NCBI GenBank assembly: GCA_965660675.1
Contig: CBFIAU010000002.1
Span: 62,001-126,000 of the forward strand
Direction: 5' to 3'
Origin: UBA12202 sp002691725
GTDB lineage: Bacteria > Pseudomonadota > Alphaproteobacteria > Puniceispirillales > UBA1172
Length of the DNA: 64,000 nucleotides
The notes beneath the pieces were generated by a model, which was not told the origin of the DNA, made no database searches, and was given only the letters and a program-made list of their open reading frames with translations. Made by a program: the position numbers and the translations under genes. Of this stretch, positions 26,026-34,495 are shown in pieces (position 1 is the stretch's first letter; each line of letters opens with the position of its first letter).

Positions 26026-27326
26026 ACCTGCTGACCGCTAATGATGAACAAGGGCAATATCCGCCGAGCTATTATGCTGATACGGTCAGCCAGTTGCCAT
26101 TACAGCCGCCATTAAAAGGTGACCATAAAGCCGATATCGTTATTGTCGGGGCAGGCTTTACCGGGTTATCGGCGGCTCTGCATCTGGCCAAACGCGGCTA
26201 TGATGTTCGGGTACTTGATGCGCACCGCATCGGCTTTGGTGCGTCTGGCCGCAATGGCGGGCAAGTTGGCAGTGGCCAGCGTGTTGAACAAGATCGGCTT
26301 GAGAAAACCTATGGCATGGATAAGGCTCGGCAATTATGGGGATTAGCCGAAGATGCTAAGGCGCTCGTAAAATCGCTGATCAAAACACATAAGATTGATT
26401 GCCATTATAAGCCCGGCATAGCTCATACATGCTGGCGGCAAAGCGAAGTCGATGACGATCACCGCTATGTCGAAAAACTTCAGCGCGAATACAACTACAA
26501 TCATATCGAAGCATGTGACCGCGATACGATCCATGAGATGATTGGCTCACCTGTCTATCAAGGCGGCAGTGTTGATCATGATGCCGGTCATTTGCATCCT
26601 TTAGCCTATGTGTTGGGGCTTGGCAGGGCGGCATTAGCGGCTGGTGTCACCATATATGAAAATAGCATGGTGAGGCGAATTATTGAGGGCAAAACGCCAA
26701 GTGTCATGACCGATACAGGTGCTATCCATGCTGATCATCTGATCCTTGCCTGTAATGGATATCTAGGGGCATTAAACAAACCCGTGGCGCGGCGCGTCAT
26801 GCCGATCAATAACTTTATCGTTGCGACCGCACCATTGGCTGATGCAGCACCGGCTATTCTGGCAAGTGATATTGCTGTTGCTGATAGTAAGTTCGTCTTG
26901 AATTACTTTCGCCGATCACATGACAATCGGCTGATTTTTGGGGGCGGTGAAAATGTCAGCTATCGCTTTCCCAAAGATATCCGTGCCATGGTATCGAAGC
27001 CGCTTTTCAATGTCTTCCCACAGATCAAGGGTATCCCGCTAGACTATGCTTGGGGCGGCACGTTGGCGATTACGGTTAATCGGATGCCATGTTTTATGCG
27101 GCTCAATGGAAATGTTATGTCGGCATCTGGCTATTCGGGTCACGGCGTTGCTATGGCTAGTTTGGCAGGCAAGCTATTGGCAGAAGCCACCGCCGGCGTC
27201 TCAGAAGGCTTTGATTGCATGGCAGGGCTGAACGTGCCGCGTTTCCCCGGTGGTGACATGCTCCGTTGGCCATCGCTGGTGATAGGCATGAATTGGTATA
27301 TGCTCCGCGATAAACTAGGCTTCTAG
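26022..27326 (+). CDS. puuB: FAD-dependent gamma-glutamylpolyamine oxidase (PuuB/OrdL-like)
   Basis: This 434-residue D-amino-acid-oxidase-family flavoenzyme has the FAD motif ADIVIVGAGFTGLSAALHLAKRG near residue 37 and the typical FGASGRNGGQVGSGQR. The C-terminal SGYSGHGVAMASLAGKLLAEA is the second FAD contact. The start ATG at 26022 overlaps the puuA stop as ATGA, which favours it over an in-frame start 30 bases upstream. It would oxidise the gamma-glutamyl amine made by PuuA to an aldehyde. The 3' end overlaps the convergent LysE-type gene by four bases. Confidence 0.9.
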   Translation: MNLLTANDEQGQYPPSYYADTVSQLPLQPPLKGDHKADIVIVGAGFTGLSAALHLAKRGYDVRVLDAHRIGFGASGRNGGQVGSGQRVEQDRLEKTYGMDKARQLWGLAEDAKALVKSLIKTHKIDCHYKPGIAHTCWRQSEVDDDHRYVEKLQREYNYNHIEACDRDTIHEMIGSPVYQGGSVDHDAGHLHPLAYVLGLGRAALAAGVTIYENSMVRRIIEGKTPSVMTDTGAIHADHLILACNGYLGALNKPVARRVMPINNFIVATAPLADAAPAILASDIAVADSKFVLNYFRRSHDNRLIFGGGENVSYRFPKDIRAMVSKPLFNVFPQIKGIPLDYAWGGTLAITVNRMPCFMRLNGNVMSASGYSGHGVAMASLAGKLLAEATAGVSEGFDCMAGLNVPRFPGGDMLRWPSLVIGMNWYMLRDKLGF

Positions 27327-27958
27327 CCTAAAGATAGCATGAGCAATTTAGCTGATATGGCGAGCATGATCATGCCAATAATGATATCCAGGACACGCCA
27401 ATGTTTGCGGCTGGTCATATATCGTGAGCAGTATTTCGCACCATATCCAAGTGCTGCAAAAAACACAAAACTGGCGGACATGGCACCAAGCGCAAAATGC
27501 CATTTTCCGAGCGCATCATAAGCAATGGAAAAGCTGCCGATTAATACCATTGTGTCCAGATAGACATGCGGGTTCACATAGGTCAGAACAGCCAGGGTCA
27601 TTACTGATTTCTGCCATGACAAGTCGGTATGCGGCGCGGCCATAATGTCCAGATCATAATCACCGCGCCAAGCTGAACTGAAATGCATGACCGCATAAAT
27701 AAACAGCCATGAGGCGGCAATAATTGCCAGAATATAGGTATAATCCGCCATCAGAGCCTGAACCGCCAGCGCCATGCCGCCAACACCAATGCCTATCAGG
27801 AGAGCATCAGAGCAGGCGCAAAATAACACAACCAAAGTAACATGCTGCTGCCGCAAGCCTTGTTTGATGACAAAACTATTCTGGGCGCCGATAGCAAGAA
27901 TAAGTGAAAAGCCCAACCCAAATCCATTGATGAAAGCAAGCATGATTTTTATATCCAA
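27323..27958 (-). CDS. LysE/ArgO family amino-acid exporter
   Basis: This 211-residue membrane protein has about six hydrophobic segments. The N-terminal signature GFGLGFSLILAIGAQNSFVIKQGL is diagnostic of the LysE/ArgO family, which exports arginine, lysine or related cationic amino acids. The mid-region segment VLTYVNPHVYLDTMVLIGS is also typical. It stands alone, convergent with puuB and divergent from the sit operon. No LysG/ArgP regulator is adjacent. Confidence 0.92.
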   Translation of the reverse strand: MDIKIMLAFINGFGLGFSLILAIGAQNSFVIKQGLRQQHVTLVVLFCACSDALLIGIGVGGMALAVQALMADYTYILAIIAASWLFIYAVMHFSSAWRGDYDLDIMAAPHTDLSWQKSVMTLAVLTYVNPHVYLDTMVLIGSFSIAYDALGKWHFALGAMSASFVFFAALGYGAKYCSRYMTSRKHWRVLDIIIGMIMLAISAKLLMLSLG

Positions 27959-28074
27959 ACGGATTGAGGCGATGTTGTCATTGCGCCTATCATAGTCTGA
28001 AATGACCTTGAAAAGCGATGAGATAATTTTAGCTCCTGATGTCTGAAAACATGACTGTTCTGGGTGCTTTGAAA

Positions 28075-28098
28075 AAAAGTTAGTATGTGCTAACTTTT
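28075..28098. promoter_or_regulatory. Perfect 9-bp inverted repeat upstream of the metal ABC operon (candidate operator)
   Basis: aaaagttag (28075-28083) and ctaactttt (28090-28098) are exact reverse complements separated by six bases, 55 bases before the sitA start. A related half-site (tactaac) lies at 28116-28122. The position suggests an operator for a metal-responsive repressor (Mur, MntR or Zur type), though it matches no consensus I can name. On the minus strand a T-run follows the stem, so a weak terminator is an alternative. Confidence 0.55.
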
Positions 28099-28152
28099 AC
28101 GATAGATTAAACATATACTAACCGCCCGACTGAATGATACGAAGATGATATC

Positions 28153-29097
28153 ATGATCAAATACAAAAATATAAATAGAACTATAAATGGATTGGGTCTT
28201 ACTGCCGTTTGGATGGTGGTCTGGCTTTATGCTGTGAGCTTGGCCGGCATCGCCTCTGCTGAGAGGATAAAGGTCGTGACCAGCTTTACCATACTTGCCG
28301 ATATGACGCGGCAAGTCTCTGGTGAATATGCTGATGTGGTATCGATTACCAAAGCAGGGGCGGAAATTCACGGCTATCAGCCAACGCCGCAAGATTTGGT
28401 GCAAGCGATTGATGCTGATCTGCTGATCTATAATGGGCTCAATTTAGAACAATGGATGGATCAGTTTTTGCAAAATCTGGGGGATGTACCAGCGGTTCGG
28501 ATTAGTGCCGGGATTACGCCAATATCTATTGATGCCGGGAATTACAAAGGCAAGGCTAATCCGCATGCCTGGATGGGATTGGAAAACGCGCATATCTATA
28601 TTGATAATATTGCTGATGCCTTGTCGGATATAGACCCTCAACATAAGACGCAATATATGACCAATGCTAGCCGTTATAAAGCGCAATTAGATGATCAGAT
28701 ATTGCCACTTAAAGCCGATATTGCGGAATTGCCTGAGGCGGCACGATGGCTGGTGACCTGTGAAGGCGCATTTAGCTATCTGGCGGCTGATCTAGCAATG
28801 AATGAGCTGTATTTATGGCCGATTAATGCCGATAGCAGAGCAACCCCACAACAAGTGCGGCGCGTGATTGATCATATTCGGGAGCATGATATTCCAACGA
28901 TTTTCTGTGAGAGCACGGTCAATACCGCACCCGCAGAACAAGTCGCAAGAGAAACCGGGATACATTATGGCGGCGTGCTTTACGTTGATAGTTTAAGCGC
29001 TGATGATGGCCCGGTGCCGAGCTATGAAGATTTGATTATCGTCAATGTTCAAACGATTATTGCGGCGATTGATAGAGGTCTTGAAAAGACAGAATGA
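28153..29097 (+). CDS. sitA: Manganese-type ABC transporter substrate-binding protein
   Basis: This 314-residue cluster A-I metal-binding protein has an N-terminal signal segment (about 12-36, ...AGIASA). The four expected metal ligands are His73 (EIHGYQPTP), His138 (ANPHAWMG), Glu204 (VTCEGAFSY) and Asp279 (LYVDSLSADDG). Glu and Asp at the third and fourth positions, and the absence of a His-rich loop, indicate the Mn/Fe type (PsaA, MntC, SitA) rather than zinc ZnuA. It heads a four-gene operon with every junction overlapping. The DNA just upstream holds a perfect inverted repeat that may be the regulatory site. Confidence 0.93.
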   Translation: MIKYKNINRTINGLGLTAVWMVVWLYAVSLAGIASAERIKVVTSFTILADMTRQVSGEYADVVSITKAGAEIHGYQPTPQDLVQAIDADLLIYNGLNLEQWMDQFLQNLGDVPAVRISAGITPISIDAGNYKGKANPHAWMGLENAHIYIDNIADALSDIDPQHKTQYMTNASRYKAQLDDQILPLKADIAELPEAARWLVTCEGAFSYLAADLAMNELYLWPINADSRATPQQVRRVIDHIREHDIPTIFCESTVNTAPAEQVARETGIHYGGVLYVDSLSADDGPVPSYEDLIIVNVQTIIAAIDRGLEKTE

Positions 29098-30002
29098 GAA
29101 CGAGCCTTATGCAAAAAGATAATATGCAACATGATAATATGAAAAAAACTGATTATGGGATTGTCGCAGATAGCGTTTCAGTGATCTATCCGAACGGCCA
29201 TCGGGCGCTATGGGATGCCAGCTTTAGCTTGCCGCATGGAACGGTTTGTGGGCTGGTTGGTATCAATGGCGCTGGTAAATCCACGCTTTTTAAGGCGATG
29301 ATGGGGTTCACAAGAATGTCGCAAGGCTCGATTGAGATTCTGGGTAAATCTGTGACCGATGCTTTAAGAGAAAATCTCATCTCCTATGTGCCGCAAACTG
29401 AGCAAGTGGATTGGAACTTTCCGGTATTGGTTGAAGATGTTGTGATGATGGGAAGGTTCGGTCATATGGGGTTCTTGCGTATCCCCAGAAAGGCTGATCA
29501 TGAGGCTGTCGATCAAGCTTTGAGGCGCGTTAATATGCAGGATTTTCGCCAGCGCCAAATTGGTGAGCTGTCGGGCGGCCAGCGAAAGCGCGTCTTTCTT
29601 GCCCGCGCGATTGCCCAGAATGGCCATGTTATTTTGCTGGATGAGCCTTTTACCGGTGTTGATGTCCATACCGAGGAGCAGATCATTAAGCTGATGTTGG
29701 AAATGCGCGATGAAGGCCGCATTATTCTTGTTTCAACGCATAATTTAGGATCAGTGCCAGAGTTTTGTGATCAGACTATTTTGATCAAAGGCACGATACT
29801 TAGCCATGGCGAAACCGAAACCACCTTTACCCAGGATAATTTGCAAGAGGCATTTGGCGGGGTCTTACGCTATTTCACGCTTAGTGGCAAAACCCTGCAT
29901 GAAGATAGCGATAGCCGATCTGTTACCATTGTGACCGATGACGAACGTCCATTGGTGCAATATGGCGGTAAAACCAAAACCAAGGAAGGCGAGACGGAGT
30001 GA
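29094..30002 (+). CDS. sitB: Manganese-type ABC transporter ATP-binding protein
   Basis: This ATPase of up to 302 residues has Walker A GINGAGKST, Q-loop SYVPQTEQVDWNFP, signature LSGGQRKRVFLARA, Walker B VILLDEPFTGVD and switch His in STHNLG. The QVDWNFP and VMMGRFGHMG segments are typical of metal-chelate importers of the SitB/MntB class. It begins with an ATGA overlap to sitA; later ATG codons at residues 6 and 11 are possible alternative starts. The C-terminal ~50 residues beyond the ATPase core may be regulatory. Confidence 0.95.
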   Translation: MRTSLMQKDNMQHDNMKKTDYGIVADSVSVIYPNGHRALWDASFSLPHGTVCGLVGINGAGKSTLFKAMMGFTRMSQGSIEILGKSVTDALRENLISYVPQTEQVDWNFPVLVEDVVMMGRFGHMGFLRIPRKADHEAVDQALRRVNMQDFRQRQIGELSGGQRKRVFLARAIAQNGHVILLDEPFTGVDVHTEEQIIKLMLEMRDEGRIILVSTHNLGSVPEFCDQTILIKGTILSHGETETTFTQDNLQEAFGGVLRYFTLSGKTLHEDSDSRSVTIVTDDERPLVQYGGKTKTKEGETE

Positions 30003-30859
30003 TACTGCTAGAGCCATTTTCATATAGCTATATGAATAATGCCATGCTGATGTCAGCGCTGGTTGGCGGTATGTGTGCGTTTCTATCTGCCTTTTTGATG
30101 TTAAAAGGCTGGTCGCTAATTGGTGATGCCTTATCACATTCGGTTGTTCCGGGCGTGGCAGGGGCTTATATGCTGGGTCTGCCATTTGCGCTAGGGGCAT
30201 TTCTGGCTGGTGGCTTGGCGGCGGCGGCAATGCTGTTTCTGTCAGAACGCTCAGGGCTAAAGATTGATGCCATTATCGGGATCATTTTTACGTCGTTTTT
30301 TGGTCTGGGGTTATTCATGATCTCTTTATGGCCGATGTCTATATCTATCCAGACGATTGTCTTTGGTAACATTCTTTCGGTAACGCCCGCAGACTCGTTG
30401 CAGCTTTTGCTAATTACCTTTGTTGCAATCACCATATTGCTCTTGCGCTGGAAAGACCTGATGGTGATGTTTTTTGATGAGGAACACGCGCGCAGTATTG
30501 GCCTTAATCCAGCCCGACTAAAACTGCTGTTTTTCATGCTATTAGCGGCTTCTGTTGTTGCTGCTATGAAAACCGTAGGGGCGTTTCTGGTTATCTCAAT
30601 GGTGGTAACGCCAGGTGCCACCGCCTATCTGATTTGCGATAGATTCCCTCGGCTTGTCGTTGTCTCGGTTGCTATTGGTGTGATGTCTGGTCTGGTCGGC
30701 ACATATATCAGCTATTTCCTTGATGGCGCGACGGGTGGGGTGATTGTCACAGTTCAGCTTACTGTCTTTTTGGTGACGTTTATTGTTGCTCCTAAATATG
30801 GGCTGATTGCTAGCCGGCGGAAGGCCACATCCGCGCTTCTGTCTGAGGAGCATGGCTAA
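29999..30859 (+). CDS. sitC: Manganese-type ABC transporter permease
   Basis: This 286-residue ABC-3 family permease has about eight membrane segments. The N-terminal LLEPFSYSYMNNAMLMSALVGG and MLKGWSLIGDALSHSVVPGVAGAYMLGLP match SitC-type proteins and support the GTG start at 29999, which overlaps the sitB stop (GTGA). It pairs with the next gene to form a heterodimeric channel. Confidence 0.94.
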   Translation: MILLEPFSYSYMNNAMLMSALVGGMCAFLSAFLMLKGWSLIGDALSHSVVPGVAGAYMLGLPFALGAFLAGGLAAAAMLFLSERSGLKIDAIIGIIFTSFFGLGLFMISLWPMSISIQTIVFGNILSVTPADSLQLLLITFVAITILLLRWKDLMVMFFDEEHARSIGLNPARLKLLFFMLLAASVVAAMKTVGAFLVISMVVTPGATAYLICDRFPRLVVVSVAIGVMSGLVGTYISYFLDGATGGVIVTVQLTVFLVTFIVAPKYGLIASRRKATSALLSEEHG

Positions 30860-31701
30860 TGCAATGGGTTGATCTAATGCTGCCATTTCAGTTTGGCTTT
30901 ATGCAGAAAGCCTTTGTTATTGGCATTATGGTTGCGATCCCAACAGCGTTATTATCTTGCTTTCTGGTCATGAAAGGCTGGGCGTTAATGGGTGATGCGG
31001 TCAGCCATGCTATCCTGCCCGGAGTTGTGCTGGCCTATATCTTTGGCTTCCCATTGCTCATCGGGGCATTTCTGGCAGGCATGCTATGTGCGCTAATGAC
31101 AGGGTTCCTTACAACAAATAGCCGGATCAAACAAGATACGGTGATGGGGGTTGTCTTTTCAGGCATGTTTGGGGTCGGCATTGTGCTTTATGTATCGGTC
31201 AAAACAGACCTGCATTTAGATCATATTCTATTTGGACATTTGCTTGGGGTTAGCGATGATGATCTATGGCTGACGGCGATGATTGCTATCCCTGTCAGCC
31301 TTGTTCTGATGTTTAAGTGGAAAGATTTTATGCTCCACAGCTTTGATGCGATGCAGGCAAAAGCCAGTGGGCTTTCGGTGATGATCTTGCATTATGGGCT
31401 TTTAACTATGATCTCGCTTGGCGTTGTTGCGACACTATCGGCGACCGGGCTAATATTGGCTATCGGGCTGTTAATTACGCCGGGGGCAATCGCCTTTTTA
31501 TTGGTGCGACGGTTCTTGCATATGTTATGGCTTTCGGTGGTGATTTCTGTCAGCGCCATGATGATTGGCATTTATGTGAGTTTCTTTATTAATTCTGCGC
31601 CGGCACCGACTGTCATTCTTATCCTGACTTTCTGGTTTATCCTCGCCTTTGGCTATCGCATGGCACGGCTAAACCTGGCAACAGGTCAGGCCGAGAGCTG
31701 A
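30859..31701 (+). CDS. sitD: Manganese-type ABC transporter permease
   Basis: This 280-residue second ABC-3 permease of the operon has MKGWALMGDAVSHAILPGVVLAYIFGFP aligning with the equivalent stretch of sitC, showing the ancient duplication of the two subunits. It starts at a TAATG overlap with sitC. No clear intrinsic terminator follows; the next 275 bases are AT-rich and lead to the creatinase gene. Confidence 0.94.
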   Translation: MQWVDLMLPFQFGFMQKAFVIGIMVAIPTALLSCFLVMKGWALMGDAVSHAILPGVVLAYIFGFPLLIGAFLAGMLCALMTGFLTTNSRIKQDTVMGVVFSGMFGVGIVLYVSVKTDLHLDHILFGHLLGVSDDDLWLTAMIAIPVSLVLMFKWKDFMLHSFDAMQAKASGLSVMILHYGLLTMISLGVVATLSATGLILAIGLLITPGAIAFLLVRRFLHMLWLSVVISVSAMMIGIYVSFFINSAPAPTVILILTFWFILAFGYRMARLNLATGQAES

Positions 31702-31976
31702 GTTACTCATCATGGAATACCGCTACCAAAAATTTCCATAAAAATTTTCATAAGCCTCAAAAAAAACCGCTTTACAAATATGATTGCTAGCAGGTAATTT
31801 TTGCCCCGAATGATGGCGTCATTCATTGGCGATGTTTTATAATACTGTCGCCAAACCTTTGTTTCTGATGTGATTAGTATAATCCTGTACGCCGGGATAA
31901 TCATCTCAGGGGTAGGGGAATATGCGCTCCTGAGACTTTAGTTATATTTTGTAATTATGTGTCGAAGGAGCTTAAC

Positions 31977-33185
31977 ATGCAAAGACCCCAATTCTATCGT
32001 TTTCATAATGGCAGCAAAGACGCTTTACCATTCTCGCATGCGGAATATTCGCGTCGTCTAACCGCGATCAGGGCGCGCATGACGGCTAAAGATATTGATG
32101 CTCTCGTGCTGACCTCAATGCATAATGTCGCCTATTATACAGGGTTTTTATATTGCGCCTTTGGACGGCCTTATGCGGCGGTTATCACGCCAGATGAGGC
32201 GATCACGGTATCGGCGGCGATTGATGCAGGCCAGCCATGGCGGCGGTCGGTTGCTGACAATATCACCTATACGGATTGGCAACGCGGCAATTACTATCGC
32301 GCGATTGCGGATCTTCTGCCAAACGCCAAGCGCATTGGCATCGAAGATGATCATGTGACATTACAGCATCGGCAAGCCTTTGCCGATGTTATGCCAAATG
32401 CAAATTGGCTGGATATATCAGCTGATACAATGGCGGAACGGATGATCAAGTCTGATGAAGAAATTGACCTGATCAAAGCGGGAGCCGCGGTAGCAGATAT
32501 CGGCGGCCATGCGATCCATGCGGCCATAGGCGAAGGCATCCGAGAGATTGATGTGGCGATGGCAGGACGTGATGCCATGGAAGCCGAGATTGCAAAGCGG
32601 TTTCCTGATAGTGAGATACGAGATACATGGGTTTGGTTTCAATCTGGCATTAATACAGATGGCGCCCATAATCCAGTGACATGCCGAAAACTGGCGGCTG
32701 GTGATCTGTTATCATTGAACACCTTTCCCATGATTTCTGGATATTATACGGCGCTTGAACGGACGCTCTTTTTGGGTGAGCCTGCTGCCGCGACACATAA
32801 AGCATGGCAAGCCAATCTTGCGGTTCATGAACATGGATTAAGCCTGATCAAGCCGGGCGCAACATGTCAGGGTATCACGGCGGAACTAAACAGCCTGTTT
32901 GATGAGTTGGGCTATCTGGATCGCCGGACATTTGGTTATGGCCATTCATTTGGCGTCTTGTCGCATTATTATGGGCGTGAGGCGGGATTAGAATTACGCG
33001 AAGATATTGACACCGTTCTCGAAGCGGGGATGGTTGTATCAATGGAGCCGATGATCACCATTGGTGATGATGAGCCGGGGCGCGGCGGCTATCGTGAGCA
33101 TGATATTCTGGTCGTGACCGCAGAAGGCGCGGTAAACATCACCGGATTTCCGTATGGGATGGACCATAATATTATTGCGGTCTGA
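31977..33185 (+). CDS. Creatinase (creatine amidinohydrolase)
   Basis: This 402-residue M24-fold enzyme hydrolyses creatine to sarcosine and urea. The similarity to Pseudomonas creatinase runs along the whole protein (FLYCAFGRPYA, YTDWQRGNY, WFQSGINTDGAHNPVT, GYYTALERTLFL, RTFGYGHSFGVLSHYYGREA). His231, in the DGAHNPV motif, matches the catalytic His232. Metal-ligand residues of peptidases are replaced, as expected for creatinase. The ATG at 31977 has a strong AAGGAG site and gives the family N-terminus; an upstream GTG in frame is less likely. It lies between the Mn importer and the aap operon. No creatininase, sarcosine oxidase or urease gene is in the window. Confidence 0.95.
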   Translation: MQRPQFYRFHNGSKDALPFSHAEYSRRLTAIRARMTAKDIDALVLTSMHNVAYYTGFLYCAFGRPYAAVITPDEAITVSAAIDAGQPWRRSVADNITYTDWQRGNYYRAIADLLPNAKRIGIEDDHVTLQHRQAFADVMPNANWLDISADTMAERMIKSDEEIDLIKAGAAVADIGGHAIHAAIGEGIREIDVAMAGRDAMEAEIAKRFPDSEIRDTWVWFQSGINTDGAHNPVTCRKLAAGDLLSLNTFPMISGYYTALERTLFLGEPAAATHKAWQANLAVHEHGLSLIKPGATCQGITAELNSLFDELGYLDRRTFGYGHSFGVLSHYYGREAGLELREDIDTVLEAGMVVSMEPMITIGDDEPGRGGYREHDILVVTAEGAVNITGFPYGMDHNIIAV

Positions 33186-33306
33186 CAGCACATCTGTCCG
33201 GGAATCATGAGGTTGCTTGAAGGGGTGTATAATTGCTTCAGGCAATACCTACAGTCTGATCAATTTTTTGTGATTTGCCATCACCAATTTTACTCTCTTT
33301 AATGAA

Positions 33307-33340
33307 TATTCTTAAATAATCAGTTGATTATTCTTAAATA
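33307..33340. promoter_or_regulatory. Direct and inverted repeat upstream of aapJ (candidate operator)
   Basis: tattcttaaata occurs at 33307-33318 and 33329-33340, exactly 22 bases apart, two helical turns on the same face. Between and over them aataatca (33315-33322) and tgattatt (33325-33332) form a perfect inverted repeat with a 2-base spacer. It ends 25 bases before the aapJ ATG, where a bound regulator could block initiation. Confidence 0.45.
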
Positions 33341-33365
33341 TATTTTCATTAAGGGAGAGTCAATA

Positions 33366-34370
33366 ATGAAAAAATTTCTTGCCTTAGTAGTTTCCGCAGG
33401 TGCCATGATGATTGCTGGTGTAGCTCAAGCAGCCACACTTGATGATGTGAAAGCAAGAGGCTATCTGCAATGTGGTGTTAGTCAGGGGCTTCCTGGTTTT
33501 TCAAATGCTGATGATAACGGTAACTGAACAGGAATTGATGTTGATCTGTGCCGTGGTGTAGCGGCCGCCATATTTGGCGATGCAGACAAAGTTCGCTTCA
33601 CGCCATTATCGGCAAAACAGCGTTTTACCGCCTTGTCTTCAGGTGAAATTGATATCCTGTCACGCAATACGACCTGGACAATGACTCGTGATACTCAGCT
33701 TGGTTTGAACTTTGCCGGGGTTAACTATTATGATGGTCAGGGTCTAATGGTTCCATCCAGTCTTGGGATTACATCTGTGTCTGAACTTGATGGTGCTAAT
33801 ATCTGCACCAATACGGGAACAACGACTGAACTCAATATCACGGATTACTTCCGTGCTAATAATATGAGCTTTGAGTTGATTGCCTTTGAAAAAGCGGATG
33901 AGGTTGTTGCTGCATATGATGCTGGTCGTTGTGACGTTTATACAACTGACCGTTCAGGTCTAGCCGCCCAGCGGACAAAGCTGACTAACCCGGACGCCCA
34001 TGTTGTTCTGCCTGAAATTCTCACAAAAGAACCGCTAGGCCCTGTTGTTCGTCAAGGCGATGATCAGTGGTTTAACATTGTTCGATGGTCACTTAACGCG
34101 ATGATTAATGCCGAAGAACTTGGCGTAACAAAGTCAAATGTTGGCAGTATGATGGGTTCAAATAACCCTTCCATCGCGCGGCTTCTTGGTGACGAGGGTA
34201 ATTTTGGTCAAGAGCTTGGTCTGAGCAATGATTGGGCCGCTAACATCATCAAGGCTATCGGTAACTATGGTGAGTCTTATGACAAACATATTACCCCACT
34301 TGGTCTTGCTCGTGGTGTTAATGCTCTATGGAATAATGGCGGTATCCTTTATGCCGCTCCTATCCGCTAG
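33366..34370 (+). pseudogene. aapJ: General L-amino-acid-binding protein AapJ, interrupted by an in-frame TGA
   Basis: The reading frame from ATG 33366 (after a GGGAG site) encodes a signal peptide (MKKFLALVVSAGAMMIAGVAQA) and the AapJ N-terminus (CGVSQGLPGFSNADDNGN), then meets TGA at 33525-33527 in codon 54. The same frame continues without another stop to 34370 and encodes the rest of AapJ (TGIDVDLCRGVAAAIFGD, then NTGTTTELNITDYF and MSGL-type sites). Homologues have NWTG at this spot, so a single G-to-A change in a TGG Trp codon explains the stop. With read-through the product would be 334 residues, normal for AapJ. A restart at 33633 would lack the signal peptide. Either the gene is dead, the stop is suppressed, or the base is an error. 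Confidence 0.85.
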
Positions 34371-34386
34371 GATATATCAAAATCAG

Positions 34387-34437
34387 GCATCCATCCCTTT
34401 ACTTATAATTATGAGTTCGATTTATGGGGGTGGATGC
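34387..34437 (+). other. Hairpin between aapJ and aapQ
   Basis: gcatccatcc (34387-34396) pairs with gggtggatgc (34428-34437) through one G-T wobble, across a loop of about 31 bases. It lies in the 125-base gap after the binding-protein gene. There is no long T-run, so an mRNA-stability or attenuation role is more likely than termination. Confidence 0.55.
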
Positions 34438-34495
34438 TCTTCAGTAATTGCCGTTCAGCAAAACAAAAACCCATATGTGCTAGGGATGTTTATGA

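Noticed and set aside
31904..31935. Hairpin tctcagg/cctgaga upstream of the creatinase gene as a riboswitch
   Set aside because: The stem is only 7 bp with an 18-base loop, and I can match it to no known riboswitch class, including guanidine types.
31977..33185. Annotating the 402-residue M24 protein as Xaa-Pro peptidase or ectoine hydrolase
   Set aside because: The close full-length similarity to creatinase, including the DGAHNPV catalytic His region, is more specific.
33525..33527. UGA read as tryptophan throughout (alternative genetic code)
   Set aside because: Several well-defined genes end in TGA at the expected place (argG, hpt, puuA, the acyl-CoA synthetase), and TGG is used for Trp everywhere else, so the standard code applies.
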